The notes under the pieces: generated by a model
The model's database searches: none
Told to the model about the DNA's origin: nothing
The model's input: the letters and a program-made list of their open reading frames with translations, nothing else
From: a virus
Length of the DNA: 64,000 nt
Direction: 5' to 3' (one strand)
IMG/VR virus record: IMGVR_UViG_3300034107_000314
Location: 1-64,000 of that record
In this document: positions 48,000 through 56,385 of the stretch, piece after piece
How the letters are laid out: every line of letters begins with the position of its first letter
Numbering within the stretch: the first letter of the stretch is position 1
Position numbers and translations under genes: made by a program

Positions 48000-48201
48000 T
48001 GAATGCCCTTTCGACATAATTCTTATACGCTTCTTCCAGCAATTTTATTAACTCATGATCATCATCAGTTATATATTCAGTCTGAGTATAGTCATCATAA
48101 TAATCCTCAGAATACCAGTCACCATCTGCATCTCGCTTATAATAACCATTATCTGTTTTAACATAGAAAAAGACTTCTCTGCTAACTGATATTATTTTCA
48201 T
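47986..48201 (-). CDS. Small acidic protein between polymerase halves, unknown
   Basis: 71 residues. Tyr/Asp/Glu-rich with a DGDWYSEDYYDDYTQTEYIT core and a helical HELIKLLEEAYKNYVERAF end. Its start (48201) overlaps the exonuclease stop by 4 bases and its end overlaps the polymerase C-terminal gene by 14. No family. Small acidic proteins beside polymerases can be modulators or DNA mimics, but nothing in the sequence fixes this. Confidence 0.55.
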   Translation of the reverse strand: MKIISVSREVFFYVKTDNGYYKRDADGDWYSEDYYDDYTQTEYITDDDHELIKLLEEAYKNYVERAFNGSY

Positions 48202-48905
48202 AATGTAATATCCATAGGGGCATTTGCAAATGACTTCTCAAAGTTAGTCTTAGAATTTAACTTGCGTTGATACTTCATAAATCTGACAAAGATATTTGCA
48301 GTGTCAACAACATCATAGATAGCGTTGTGGGCATTTGCTTTACTCTCTTCGGGGAATCCAAAGAACTCTCTCAGGTATCCCATGTTTAATTTCTTAACTG
48401 CATCATTATCTTCAAACCATCCAAACAATACATCCATCATGTCTACTTTATAAATTTGATGAACGAGCTTTTGCTTTCCGGTTTTTTCTTCAGATGGCCC
48501 ATACATTTGACAATACCTATTTAAGATTGGCATATCATAGTTATTGATATTAAATCCTACAGGAATAGGTGCAAAGTATGGAGATCCTTTCATATTAAAC
48601 TTAGTTACAAAATTAGAGAACTGCTGCCAAGCAACTTTAGGCCCAACAGCTTTTTCTAATTGTTCGCGAGTCTTGCGAGTTACGTCAAGAGCTTCTTGTT
48701 CAACAGGATCGAACCCTGCTTTAATAGCTTTCTCATCATCAAACTCAGGTCGTACTTCAATGTCAAATACTCCACCCGGCTGAAGTGTTAGCTTCTTACC
48801 ATGCAATACTACTGCTGAGATTTGAGTCAATTGACACTTGTTTGGATTCTTGCCTGTGGTTTCAAAGTCAAAAATCAAAAAATCACGATTGCTGTTTAGT
48901 GACAT
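48198..48905 (-). CDS. DnaQ-like 3'-5' exonuclease (DEDDh)
   Basis: 235 residues. FLIFDFETTGKNPNKCQLTQ gives the Exo I motif (D-x-E-T-T-G), PVGFNINNYDMPILNRYCQM gives Exo II (N-x(3)-Y/F-D), and ANAHNAIYDVVDTANIFVRF gives Exo III (H-x4-D). These are the DEDDh proofreading residues. Placed between the two halves of the polymerase, it is the likely proofreading subunit. This would replace the PHP-domain proofreading, whose metal-binding residues are missing here. It could also be RNase T-like. Its start overlaps the previous gene by 23 bases. Confidence 0.88.
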   Translation of the reverse strand: MSLNSNRDFLIFDFETTGKNPNKCQLTQISAVVLHGKKLTLQPGGVFDIEVRPEFDDEKAIKAGFDPVEQEALDVTRKTREQLEKAVGPKVAWQQFSNFVTKFNMKGSPYFAPIPVGFNINNYDMPILNRYCQMYGPSEEKTGKQKLVHQIYKVDMMDVLFGWFEDNDAVKKLNMGYLREFFGFPEESKANAHNAIYDVVDTANIFVRFMKYQRKLNSKTNFEKSFANAPMDITL

Positions 48906-49116
48906 AGTTCTCTCTCAATTCTAAAAATTTATCAATAGCTTCGTTTAGGTCGTAAAATATTTGTGAGAATTTATTATTATGGACTTGATATATTCCATTC
49001 TTCTTCTCTCTGTACCAAGGAACATGATTTCTTAGATCGGATAAGCTCAAATCTTTAAAGTCAATGTCATTACCATCCCTGATAACAGTTGCGTAGTCTA
49101 GAAATTTTTCCTTCAT
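48883..49116 (-). CDS. Small protein between polymerase halves, unknown
   Basis: 77 residues. KEKFLDYATVIRDGNDIDFK, then SDLRNHVPWYREKKNGIYQV and a helical DLNEAIDKFLELRENY end. No recognised domain. It follows the polymerase N-terminal gene by one base and overlaps the exonuclease start by 23. Because it is in the middle of the split polymerase operon it may bind one of the replisome subunits, but that is only inference. Confidence 0.5.
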   Translation of the reverse strand: MKEKFLDYATVIRDGNDIDFKDLSLSDLRNHVPWYREKKNGIYQVHNNKFSQIFYDLNEAIDKFLELRENYVTKQQS

Positions 49117-49117
49117 G

Positions 49118-50620
49118 TTAGTCCTTGTCTGTAATCTGCATAATTTTATCTAGTAAGTTAATCCCAAGCACATCAAATTTAGTCAGTCCAACTTTATCCA
49201 AGTCATGCATTTCAAATGCCACTAATCTATGACCATTCTTATCTGTAATAAGAGGCGCATCATTAATTAGATCTTCATTAGAAATAATTACTCCTGCCGG
49301 ATGTTTTCCTTGAGATTTATAAGTTCCTTCTATTCTTATAGCAAGAGAGAAAAGATCTGACAACTCTCCAGATAAATTACCCCCCTTGTCGATTCTACAC
49401 CACTTCTCAAGTCTCTTTGGATCATTTTCAAGAGTCCACCGAATCACTGATTTGATATCCATTTCTTCCAACTCATCCGAAATGCTAGCTTCTTGTGGCA
49501 AACTTTCAGTGATCTCGTTTAGCTCACTAAAAGATAAGTCCCCATAAACTCTAGCAACATCTTTAACTGCTGATCGACCTTGTAAACGTCCAAATGTAAT
49601 CATCTGATAAACTCTCTCATTGCCATACTTGTTCTTAATATAGTCAATGATTTCATCGCGGTGAACAGATGGAACGTCCATATCAATATCCGGCAAAGAA
49701 ATATTGTCTTTTGTAAATCGACCAGCATTTAAAAATCTAGAGAATAGTAAGTCATATTTCATAGGATCAATATCAATGATTCCAAGTAAATATGACACTA
49801 GACATCCACCAGCACTTCCACGGCCCGGACCCGGCAACCACTTATTGTTTCTTACATATTGAATAATGTCTTGCACAATAAGAAAGTATCCAGACAGTTC
49901 AAATCCATGAATAACAGATAGTTCATACTTAATACGATCAGTATATTCTTTCTTCCTATCGCCTTTTAAATGCATAAGTTTTGCTCGCCATCCATCCCTA
50001 CACAATTGTGTTAAGTAGTCATTTTCAGACATATCTCCACAATCTACGCGAGGTAGCTTGGGCTTAGAAAGAATGCTATACTGTTGCAATTCGGAATATA
50101 ACTGTTTAGTTCCAAAGTATTGCTTTTGACTAGGTATAATCCTATGAGGTGGATGAAAGAAATAATGATCAGACTCAAAGAACTTTTTATATTCTCCCAT
50201 GTCTACATCTTTAGCTTTCTTAAGTGTAGTTTTAAAGTTAAGACATAATACCATTCTATGAAGAATTGCGTCATTCTGTTCAGCATAATAAACTGGCATA
50301 ACTGCTAGTTCATCTTCTGTATAAAATTGTAAGTCTTCTTTATCGTATTCTATCTTTTCTTTAGAAGCTAGCTTAATTAAAGCCCTATACCCTTTTAAGG
50401 ATTTAGCGATGTAATATCCACCGTTCTCTTTCATTCCAAGGATTGGAACAATCCCCGCTTTATTCATGGCATTGAAGAAATCAACAACACCACTAATAGT
50501 TTCAATATCAGCAATTAAGCAATGAGTATAACCTAATTCTTTGCATTTCTTGGCAGCTTCATCTGGTTTGATGAAACCTTTCAATAATGAATAGTGTGTT
50601 GTTATAACTGGCAATATCAT
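49118..50620 (-). CDS. dnaE: DNA polymerase III alpha subunit, N-terminal half (PHP and palm)
   Basis: 500 residues. PHP-like domain (about 1-190) then the palm. Motif G-P-G-R-G-S-A-G-G is at 264-272, the catalytic pair PDIDMD at 310-315 (D311, D313), and the third catalytic Asp is D483 in LTKFDVLG. The gene stops 17 residues later, right where the fingers begin in one-piece enzymes. The first PHP strand reads VITTHYSLLKG instead of the HxH-containing HVHSEYSLLDG type, and ADIET replaces TDHGN, so PHP metal ligands are lost. The remaining half is encoded at 46410-47999. Confidence 0.93.
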   Translation of the reverse strand: MILPVITTHYSLLKGFIKPDEAAKKCKELGYTHCLIADIETISGVVDFFNAMNKAGIVPILGMKENGGYYIAKSLKGYRALIKLASKEKIEYDKEDLQFYTEDELAVMPVYYAEQNDAILHRMVLCLNFKTTLKKAKDVDMGEYKKFFESDHYFFHPPHRIIPSQKQYFGTKQLYSELQQYSILSKPKLPRVDCGDMSENDYLTQLCRDGWRAKLMHLKGDRKKEYTDRIKYELSVIHGFELSGYFLIVQDIIQYVRNNKWLPGPGRGSAGGCLVSYLLGIIDIDPMKYDLLFSRFLNAGRFTKDNISLPDIDMDVPSVHRDEIIDYIKNKYGNERVYQMITFGRLQGRSAVKDVARVYGDLSFSELNEITESLPQEASISDELEEMDIKSVIRWTLENDPKRLEKWCRIDKGGNLSGELSDLFSLAIRIEGTYKSQGKHPAGVIISNEDLINDAPLITDKNGHRLVAFEMHDLDKVGLTKFDVLGINLLDKIMQITDKD

Positions 50621-51648
50621 TCAACAGCTCCCGGATCTTTATAAGTTCCAATCACAAATCCCGGTCTAGTACATGTTTCGACCGTTTTTTGCATTCCAAT
50701 AGTTTTGATTTGATCTTCGACATGATGACACATAGTTCGTTCAGTTCCCGGCCAGTTTGTCTTATAGTAATGACATAGCTTTTGACATTTAAAACTTTTT
50801 CGATCTTGTGATATGGGTTTAGGATTTTGATTTGCTCTGATCTCTTCAAACATTGTTTTCAGAGTATTACTAAGAAAATACTCGTCATCATCTTTATCAA
50901 AAGCAAGCGTAAATGGTCCACCATCCCTACAGAAAAAGATAGTCATTAATGTATATCTATACTTGGGATAGAGTTTGCCAACGGCATAGTGATAAAGAAG
51001 TAGCTGGGTATCCTTCATCAGCTTGTCATAGTCCTTACGCTCTCCAGTCGCCCAATCAAGCCTCTGGCCAGTCTTCCAGTCGATTACTTCTATTGTACCA
51101 TCTTCCATCTCAGTTACAAGATCTATTGTCCCTTTTATCGCAAGATTTCCAGAAATTGGCCCATCTGGGCCATCAAAAGTGAATTTTGCCCAAGGCTCAT
51201 TGATTGGAATGTCAAAGTGAGGTTCAGTATCAATTACTTTTCTATTTCGTGGATCAAATTGACCCTTATTATACGACAATGTATCCCAAACCATTTTTTC
51301 ACAAAATTTATAATCTTTATCATCAAATGAATTATGTGTTGAGTTTTCTCTGTAAAATTGAAAACTTCTATTTAAGACTGAATAAACAAAAGCATCGCTA
51401 TGTAAATCTTTTTCAGTAAAAGAAAAATCACCCAAAGGTTCTTGAGTGATTTTCATGGTTGATCTTTTATTGAACTGAGTCCTTTTTTTACATATTGCTA
51501 ATGTTTCAAGCACTGCGTGAGTTATAGTTCCCAGATCTGCTTTTTTTCCTGATGGAGAATAATGACCCAGCACGTATGTCATAAAATATTGCAGTTCACA
51601 ATATTTCCAGTTGTTAAGACTGGAAGATCTAAAATAAGTAGTAATCAT
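50617..51648 (-). CDS. RecB/Cas4-family PD-(D/E)XK nuclease
   Basis: 343 residues. The nuclease core is visible: SGNLAIKGTIDLVTEMEDGT with the Asp, then EVIDWKTGQRL with the D-x-K pair of the PD-(D/E)XK fold. A Cys near the N-terminus (NWKYCELQY) and three near the C-terminus (FKCQKLCHY and TMCHHV) are arranged as in Cas4/AddB enzymes holding an Fe-S cluster. Such phage nucleases take part in recombination and DNA end processing. It overlaps both neighbours by ATGA. Confidence 0.85.
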   Translation of the reverse strand: MITTYFRSSSLNNWKYCELQYFMTYVLGHYSPSGKKADLGTITHAVLETLAICKKRTQFNKRSTMKITQEPLGDFSFTEKDLHSDAFVYSVLNRSFQFYRENSTHNSFDDKDYKFCEKMVWDTLSYNKGQFDPRNRKVIDTEPHFDIPINEPWAKFTFDGPDGPISGNLAIKGTIDLVTEMEDGTIEVIDWKTGQRLDWATGERKDYDKLMKDTQLLLYHYAVGKLYPKYRYTLMTIFFCRDGGPFTLAFDKDDDEYFLSNTLKTMFEEIRANQNPKPISQDRKSFKCQKLCHYYKTNWPGTERTMCHHVEDQIKTIGMQKTVETCTRPGFVIGTYKDPGAVE

Positions 51649-52460
51649 TTGATTGATGTTACTGCTTGTCTTTTATATACCTGCTCTGGTGGATTTAATA
51701 CTACGTCTTTAGACAACCATTTCCACTCATCTAAAACTTTAAGTAACTCTTGACAAGATTCTTCAATAGACATGTTTGCATTATCTAAGACGTAATCAAA
51801 CCCATTATAATTATCTAACGCTGATTCACTTACATGAGAGTCTTCATTGTGGAATCTTGTTAATCTAATAATTTTTCCTCCGGCTTTTTTAACTGCCTCT
51901 ACTTCATTTTCAAATCTAGCATCAGAAATAATAGCGAAGTTCGATTGTTCTGCTAAAATATCTTTAATTGCTCGATCTGTCCATACATCTGGATATATTT
52001 TTCTACAAATATCTGTGCCAAAATATTGGATAAATTCTCTAGCGGTCATTTCTCCTGTCTTGCCTTTAATTTTTGTAGGCATGTCTTCCCATTTATATTT
52101 AATAGGTGTATTTTTTTGTTGATCTGTTCCATACAATAATTCTTTGTCAATATTAAACAATGAAATTGCAATTTCTTTTAATGTAGTTGCAAAAGCGTAA
52201 TGCTTAACAAAAGGCCATACATTATCTATTGCCCAGATCGCAAAATCCATATCTACTCTGGTAATATCAATAATTCCTTGTCCGCTTTGTGTTTTACCAG
52301 ATGTATCGGTTACTAATGTTTCAATAACTAGTTCCCCTTGATCAGTAATTTCAAAAGCATCGATAATACCATATGATTTTAATTGATATCCATGTAAAAA
52401 ATTACAAAGAGTATTTTTGCCTGATTGTTTTTTTCCAGAAAATGCTAATATTTGACCCAT
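51645..52460 (-). CDS. Deoxynucleoside monophosphate kinase (T4 gp1-like)
   Basis: 271 residues. P-loop ILAFSGKKQSGKNTLCNFLH at the start, FIQYFGTDICRKIYPDVWTD in the middle, and FAIISDARFENEVEAVKKAG then GKIIRLTR near the end match the T4 gp1 dNMP kinase family, which phosphorylates dNMPs for DNA synthesis. It begins at the ATG that follows the primase gene with one base overlap. With dUTPase and ribonucleotide reductase it forms the phage nucleotide supply set. Confidence 0.85.
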   Translation of the reverse strand: MGQILAFSGKKQSGKNTLCNFLHGYQLKSYGIIDAFEITDQGELVIETLVTDTSGKTQSGQGIIDITRVDMDFAIWAIDNVWPFVKHYAFATTLKEIAISLFNIDKELLYGTDQQKNTPIKYKWEDMPTKIKGKTGEMTAREFIQYFGTDICRKIYPDVWTDRAIKDILAEQSNFAIISDARFENEVEAVKKAGGKIIRLTRFHNEDSHVSESALDNYNGFDYVLDNANMSIEESCQELLKVLDEWKWLSKDVVLNPPEQVYKRQAVTSIK

Positions 52461-53596
52461 TAAAAAAGCCCCTTAATTTGTGGTTTGAGTTCGTAATTGA
52501 TATCTTCAATAGACATGTCTCCAATATCCTTCTTTGATATTTTAGGTGTGAAATAATTAAATCTTCTACCACCTTTTTGGATAATGCCTTGTGCTGCCTT
52601 TTGTCCTGCCTCATCATTGTCTGTTAATATAACAATATTCATTACTCCAAGCTCTTCAAGATTAATTAATTGATCTTCACTAAGATCAGATCCAAATATG
52701 CCAGCGCAATTTTTAATACCTGATTCGTATAATCTCCAAACATCGCCTTGACCTTCAACTAATACAATTGTTAATAACTTTTGGATGTGTGGTTTAGTAA
52801 CCGATAGTCCATACAAAAAGAAAGATTTTTTAAAGCCTTTGCTGTTGAACCATTTTGGCTTAGTATGTTCGTCGGTTGCCCTTCCGACACATCCCACATA
52901 CTGAGAATTTTCATCATACACAGGAACGACTGCTCGATTGAACATTTGTCTATTAGAATTATAACACTCTCCAACATCAAAAGCTATCAAAGTTTCTGGT
53001 AAAAAACCTCTACTTATATAGTATTTTGATGGAATGTCAAGTGTTGCAATAACTTGCTCCCGTGATATGTTTAAGTTTAATTTTTCAGATTTACGAGTTA
53101 ATATTTCATTAATCTTATTAATCTCATAAATGCTTTCACTTATCTTTTCTTCTGGTATATCTATGATCTTTTTATTTAAGAATGAAAGTGAAAAATTTAA
53201 AGCTTTATAAAAATTAACTTCTTTACCTTCTCTTTGAGAAAGAACACCTCTCACAAAACCTATCATATTTTTACCATAGTCTTTTTCACAAGAATGCGTC
53301 CAACAAACCCAATTACCTTTAGTCTTAGAACCATCAGTAAAGATGCACGACCCTTCGCAGTTATCTCCTCCATGAACTGGACAAGGAAAGGCTATTCTAT
53401 TTGGAAATTCAGTATATTCAATCTTTAAAGCATTTAGTAATTCTGGAACTTTATCCGATAGCTCATTACATATCGAATAGATCTTCTCCCGACTCACTTT
53501 CTCGTATTTCAAAGGAATTGTCTTGACTTGCATTCGCGGCTCCATTTTTAAGTTCATCTCTTGTATACCATTCAGTAAGTTTAGCAATCGAGCCAT
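52460..53596 (-). CDS. DNA primase, DnaG type
   Basis: 378 residues if it starts at 53596, which overlaps the helicase by 131 bases; starts at 53533 or GTG 53497 would give less overlap. Zinc-binding residues are in PCPVHGGDNCEGSCIF and GNWVCWTHSCEKDYGK. A TOPRIM fold is in TIVLVEGQGDVWRLYESG and NIVILTDNDEAGQKAAQG, with the E and D-x-D metal residues. It makes RNA primers with the DnaB-type helicase whose gene precedes it. The C-terminal helicase-binding domain of bacterial DnaG is not apparent, as in many phages. Confidence 0.88.
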   Translation of the reverse strand: MARLLNLLNGIQEMNLKMEPRMQVKTIPLKYEKVSREKIYSICNELSDKVPELLNALKIEYTEFPNRIAFPCPVHGGDNCEGSCIFTDGSKTKGNWVCWTHSCEKDYGKNMIGFVRGVLSQREGKEVNFYKALNFSLSFLNKKIIDIPEEKISESIYEINKINEILTRKSEKLNLNISREQVIATLDIPSKYYISRGFLPETLIAFDVGECYNSNRQMFNRAVVPVYDENSQYVGCVGRATDEHTKPKWFNSKGFKKSFFLYGLSVTKPHIQKLLTIVLVEGQGDVWRLYESGIKNCAGIFGSDLSEDQLINLEELGVMNIVILTDNDEAGQKAAQGIIQKGGRRFNYFTPKISKKDIGDMSIEDINYELKPQIKGLF

Positions 53597-54914
53597 TCAT
53601 TTTAACATTAATATAATTGCCATACTCAAGTCCAGATCCATGTCTAGCTTTGATAATAACAAGTTTACGATTTCCATTCTCATCACCGTCATCTGCCACT
53701 TCTTCGTCGCTTTTCATTTGAAACTTAGCAACTGTAGACGCAAGCCATTGAAGTCTATCAGATTGTGCGATTTCCTCTTCTCGATTAAGCTGCACAAAAG
53801 ATAAACATGGTAGGTCGTATTTAATACAGAAGTCATTCATCTTTGTAATCTGAAAGCCTAAAGCTTGGTATTCTTGCATGGCAGCGGTTAGTCCAGCTGA
53901 ACTCATCAACTTGAAATAATCGTATATGATTAAGCAATCTTTAGTTCTTCCATTCTCATCAAATCCAACATATTGATGCACCCATCTTTTAATAATGTTA
54001 AGGATGTTATCAAACGGTTGACCTGCGATTGATATATAGTGATACGGTATCTTTTCAATCAACTTGGCTGCGGCAATCACCTTTTCTTTTGAGTTAAAAC
54101 TCTTAGCAAAAGCCCCTTTCGCAATCTCGTTAATCTTAATTCCGCTAATATTTGCTAACATACGGTTTCTTTGATCGCCAAGATCCATTTCTGTATCTAA
54201 ATATAGAACTGGGATATTATAAACTTCCGAAACATACTTTGCCACATTAGTAGAGATCACACTTTTACCAACACCAGTTCTAGCTCCGATTAGAGTGACT
54301 GACTTTCTTCTAAGGCCACCTCCTATCGCTTCATCAAATCTAGGAAAGCCTGTAGGAATACCAAGATAATCAGAAGGATTGTTAATAAGGTAATCTACAT
54401 AAGAATCAATATCTTCGCCAAGAAGTACAGTCTTATTGTTTTGTTCTTTATATGCAAGTGAAGTGATCTCCATGATTGGAGTTTCAACCATGCCAATGAT
54501 ATCTTCTACGCTCTCATCGCCTGTAACTTTAGTCATTGACTTATCACAGACAGATAGCGTCTTTTTAATATCTCTAGCTAATTTAAGTTTAGTTAACTTA
54601 GCAGCAAATTTAGGAATGTTATCTTTATTGATAGGGAAGTTAAAAAGCGACCGGATGAAACTCATTTCAGTCGCTTTATTGATTAATTCATACACGCCTA
54701 ACTTTTGAGCTGTTGAGAATATAGAGAGGTATTCAATATTCTGGTTATTGTTGATAACATCTTGCAAGCATGTAAATATAACCTGATTTAATTCGTGGCT
54801 AAAGTATTCTGCTTGCAAGAAGTCAAGCTCAACATAAACTTCCAGTCCGAACTGACAGATGCCAGCTAAGACGGCACGTTCAACTGGTAAATTCTGTAAT
54901 TCGGACTGGCTCAT
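53466..54914 (-). CDS. Replicative DNA helicase, DnaB type
   Basis: 482 residues. The N-terminal domain (NLPVERAVLAGICQFGLEVY) precedes the RecA-fold. Walker A is LIGARTGVGKSVISTNVAKY, Walker B and the H4 region follow (VLYLDTEMD, then DCLIIYDYFKLMSSAG), and VIIKARHGSGLEYGNYINV holds the arginine-finger/sensor region. It unwinds DNA ahead of the split polymerase. The stop lies inside the primase frame. It begins 1 base after the next upstream gene, in the same operon. Confidence 0.93.
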   Translation of the reverse strand: MSQSELQNLPVERAVLAGICQFGLEVYVELDFLQAEYFSHELNQVIFTCLQDVINNNQNIEYLSIFSTAQKLGVYELINKATEMSFIRSLFNFPINKDNIPKFAAKLTKLKLARDIKKTLSVCDKSMTKVTGDESVEDIIGMVETPIMEITSLAYKEQNNKTVLLGEDIDSYVDYLINNPSDYLGIPTGFPRFDEAIGGGLRRKSVTLIGARTGVGKSVISTNVAKYVSEVYNIPVLYLDTEMDLGDQRNRMLANISGIKINEIAKGAFAKSFNSKEKVIAAAKLIEKIPYHYISIAGQPFDNILNIIKRWVHQYVGFDENGRTKDCLIIYDYFKLMSSAGLTAAMQEYQALGFQITKMNDFCIKYDLPCLSFVQLNREEEIAQSDRLQWLASTVAKFQMKSDEEVADDGDENGNRKLVIIKARHGSGLEYGNYINVKMNGSIAKLTEWYTRDELKNGAANASQDNSFEIRESESGEDLFDM

Positions 54915-54915
54915 A

Positions 54916-55296
54916 TTAATTCACTCCGTAAAACTTTTTCACAACCCAAGGCAACTGATGATAAGCAGAAACTATTTTATCTGCCTGATCTTGTGTTAAT
55001 TGACGATTCTCCAACGCTATATTCTTTTCGGCGATAAGTTTGTTATTCGCTTCAAGCAATCTCTTGTTTGAATCTAGTATACTGTCAGCATAAGACTGCA
55101 TTTCTTCAAGCTGTAGTTCATATTCAAAAACTTGTTTATCCAACTCATCGATTCGCTTCTTTAATTCTTCTTCTGCGGAAGTTCCAAACTGACGATTAGC
55201 AAGCTCGTAAACATGAATGGTTTCAATCTGAGCAACTGCATTTTTAATAACTTCAAGTTGATTGTACACGTTTAATGGATTCTTTTCTTCGCCCAT
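54916..55296 (-). CDS. Coiled-coil protein, possible replication accessory
   Basis: 126 residues from ATG 55296 behind TTGAGG; the longer frame to 55395 overlaps the previous gene and is not needed. It is a long coiled coil (AEEELKKRIDELDKQVFEYE and LEEMQSYADSILDSNKRLLE) followed by QADKIVSAYHQLPWVVKKFY. The stop is one base before the helicase start, so a helicase loader or scaffold role is possible. No family was recognised. Confidence 0.6.
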   Translation of the reverse strand: MGEEKNPLNVYNQLEVIKNAVAQIETIHVYELANRQFGTSAEEELKKRIDELDKQVFEYELQLEEMQSYADSILDSNKRLLEANNKLIAEKNIALENRQLTQDQADKIVSAYHQLPWVVKKFYGVN

Positions 55297-55306
55297 TGTA
55301 TTGTCC

Positions 55307-55534
55307 TCAAGGATAAATTCTGTAGATTGGATATGGATAATATACAGGTTGATACGTTTGAACCTGCACTGGTACATAAATTGTTCTAGGCACAACTACG
55401 TACTGCGGTTGTTGTACTACGTATTGATATTGGACTACGATTGGTTGAGGTTGCTGAACCACAACTGGAATTTGTGGATTAACCACAAACAATTGACCTA
55501 ATGACATTGCTGCCAGTGCTACTAGTGTATTCAT
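55307..55534 (-). CDS. Small secreted V/Q/P/Y-rich protein
   Basis: 75 residues. An N-terminal hydrophobic stretch (TLVALAAMSLGQLFVVNPQ) looks like a signal peptide. The rest is Val/Gln/Pro/Tyr-rich and low-complexity (PVVVQQPQPIVVQYQYVV, then VQTYQPVYYPYPIY), and has no acidic residues. The ATG overlaps the previous stop (ATGA) and GAGAG precedes it, supporting a real gene. It may be exported and act in the envelope. No known family. Confidence 0.55.
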   Translation of the reverse strand: MNTLVALAAMSLGQLFVVNPQIPVVVQQPQPIVVQYQYVVQQPQYVVVPRTIYVPVQVQTYQPVYYPYPIYRIYP

Positions 55535-55848
55535 TTATCACTCTCTCTATTTGTATTCAAAAGACCTTCTGCGAATAACGCCCCATTCATAAAATTAGAA
55601 ACCGCGTTTTCACCCCTTGAAAACGCCACGAAAGCTCTTGAAAAGTTTTCTGGAAAAGGAACATGCTCTTCTATGATTTCTATTACCCATGCGTTATCAT
55701 CAATCTTACTAGCAACCTCTTCTCCTACTTTAGAAAGAATACCGTTCAATGTTTCTTGAGGTTGATCAAGGTCTGAAACTAGTAAAAATTTTCCATCTTT
55801 TGTTAGACCAAACGGTTGAGCTTTCATCCTATCTTGTGTCTCTGTCAT
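55531..55848 (-). CDS. Small protein, unknown
   Basis: 105 residues. MKAQPFGLTKDGKFLLVSDL opening, a helical GILSKVGEEVASKI, a strand WVIEIIEEHVPFPENFSRAF and a short helical end. No family. It is the first gene after a 90-base gap that separates it from dUTPase, with AGGAG before its start, so it may open a transcription unit running to helicase and polymerase. It overlaps the secreted protein by ATGA. Confidence 0.6.
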   Translation of the reverse strand: MTETQDRMKAQPFGLTKDGKFLLVSDLDQPQETLNGILSKVGEEVASKIDDNAWVIEIIEEHVPFPENFSRAFVAFSRGENAVSNFMNGALFAEGLLNTNRESDK

Positions 55849-55938
55849 TCAAATCTCCTATGATTGTACTACTGATTATTCCATATAGCACAATACAATA
55901 GAATGCTATGAATAGTATAAACCCTATTTTAAGATATG
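55849..55938 (-). promoter_or_regulatory. Gap with a possible promoter for the replication operon
   Basis: 90 bases without a gene, the largest gap on the minus strand apart from the terminator region. Read on the minus strand it is AT-rich, with TATACTATT and GCTATATGGAATAAT as candidate -10 elements, and AGGAG 7 bases before the 105-residue protein. The exact 16-base phage motif is absent. A middle- or early-type promoter is a reasonable guess; the site is not certain. Confidence 0.3.
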
Positions 55939-56385
55939 TCAAGACCCTGAACTCCCAAATCCATTTTCCCCGCGAGAAGTCTCATTCAAATTCTCAACGG
56001 AAACTGGTGTAAAATCTGGAGAATATTGAAGCAGCATTTGTGCGATTTTATCCCCATAATTAAAAGTTTGATATTCATTGCTTTCATTAACCAATAAAAC
56101 CTTCACCTCTCCTCTGTATGGCGAATCAATCACTCCAGCCATAGTATCAATCCCCTTCTTCACTGCGTGACCAGAGCGAGGCCAAATTAGCCCAACAAAC
56201 CCCTTTGGAATAGCCACTGCAATCCCAGTTGAGATAAGTCTTCGTTGCCCCGGAGGAATTGTAATTGTTTCTTTCTCGTCATTATACAAATCCAATCCAG
56301 CATCAAAAGCATTAGCTTTATCTGGAAGTTTTGCAGTGGGTGTAAGTAATTTAACTGGTAATTCTCGACTTTCAAATGTACTCAT
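55939..56385 (-). CDS. dut: dUTPase
   Basis: 148 residues from ATG 56385, which overlaps the previous stop (TCATGA). The five motifs of trimeric dUTPase are visible: NAFDAGLDLYN, then IWPRSGHAVKKG (motif 2 R-S-G), IDTMAGVIDSPYRGEV (motif 3, with catalytic Asp), YGDKIAQMLL (motif 4) and RGENGFGSSG (motif 5, P-loop-like end). It hydrolyses dUTP to dUMP and pyrophosphate, keeping uracil out of phage DNA and feeding dTMP synthesis. Confidence 0.95.
   Translation of the reverse strand: MSTFESRELPVKLLTPTAKLPDKANAFDAGLDLYNDEKETITIPPGQRRLISTGIAVAIPKGFVGLIWPRSGHAVKKGIDTMAGVIDSPYRGEVKVLLVNESNEYQTFNYGDKIAQMLLQYSPDFTPVSVENLNETSRGENGFGSSGS

Noticed and set aside
47986-49130. Split intein or intron at the polymerase break
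   Set aside because: The N-half does not continue into an intein start (Cys/Ser plus splicing blocks), the C-half begins without an intein C-terminus (HN-Cys/Ser/Thr), and the gap is filled by ordinary genes.
55604-55626. GCGTTTTC...GAAAACGC inverted repeat
   Set aside because: A perfect 8-base stem, but inside a gene and without a T-run; too little to claim a function.
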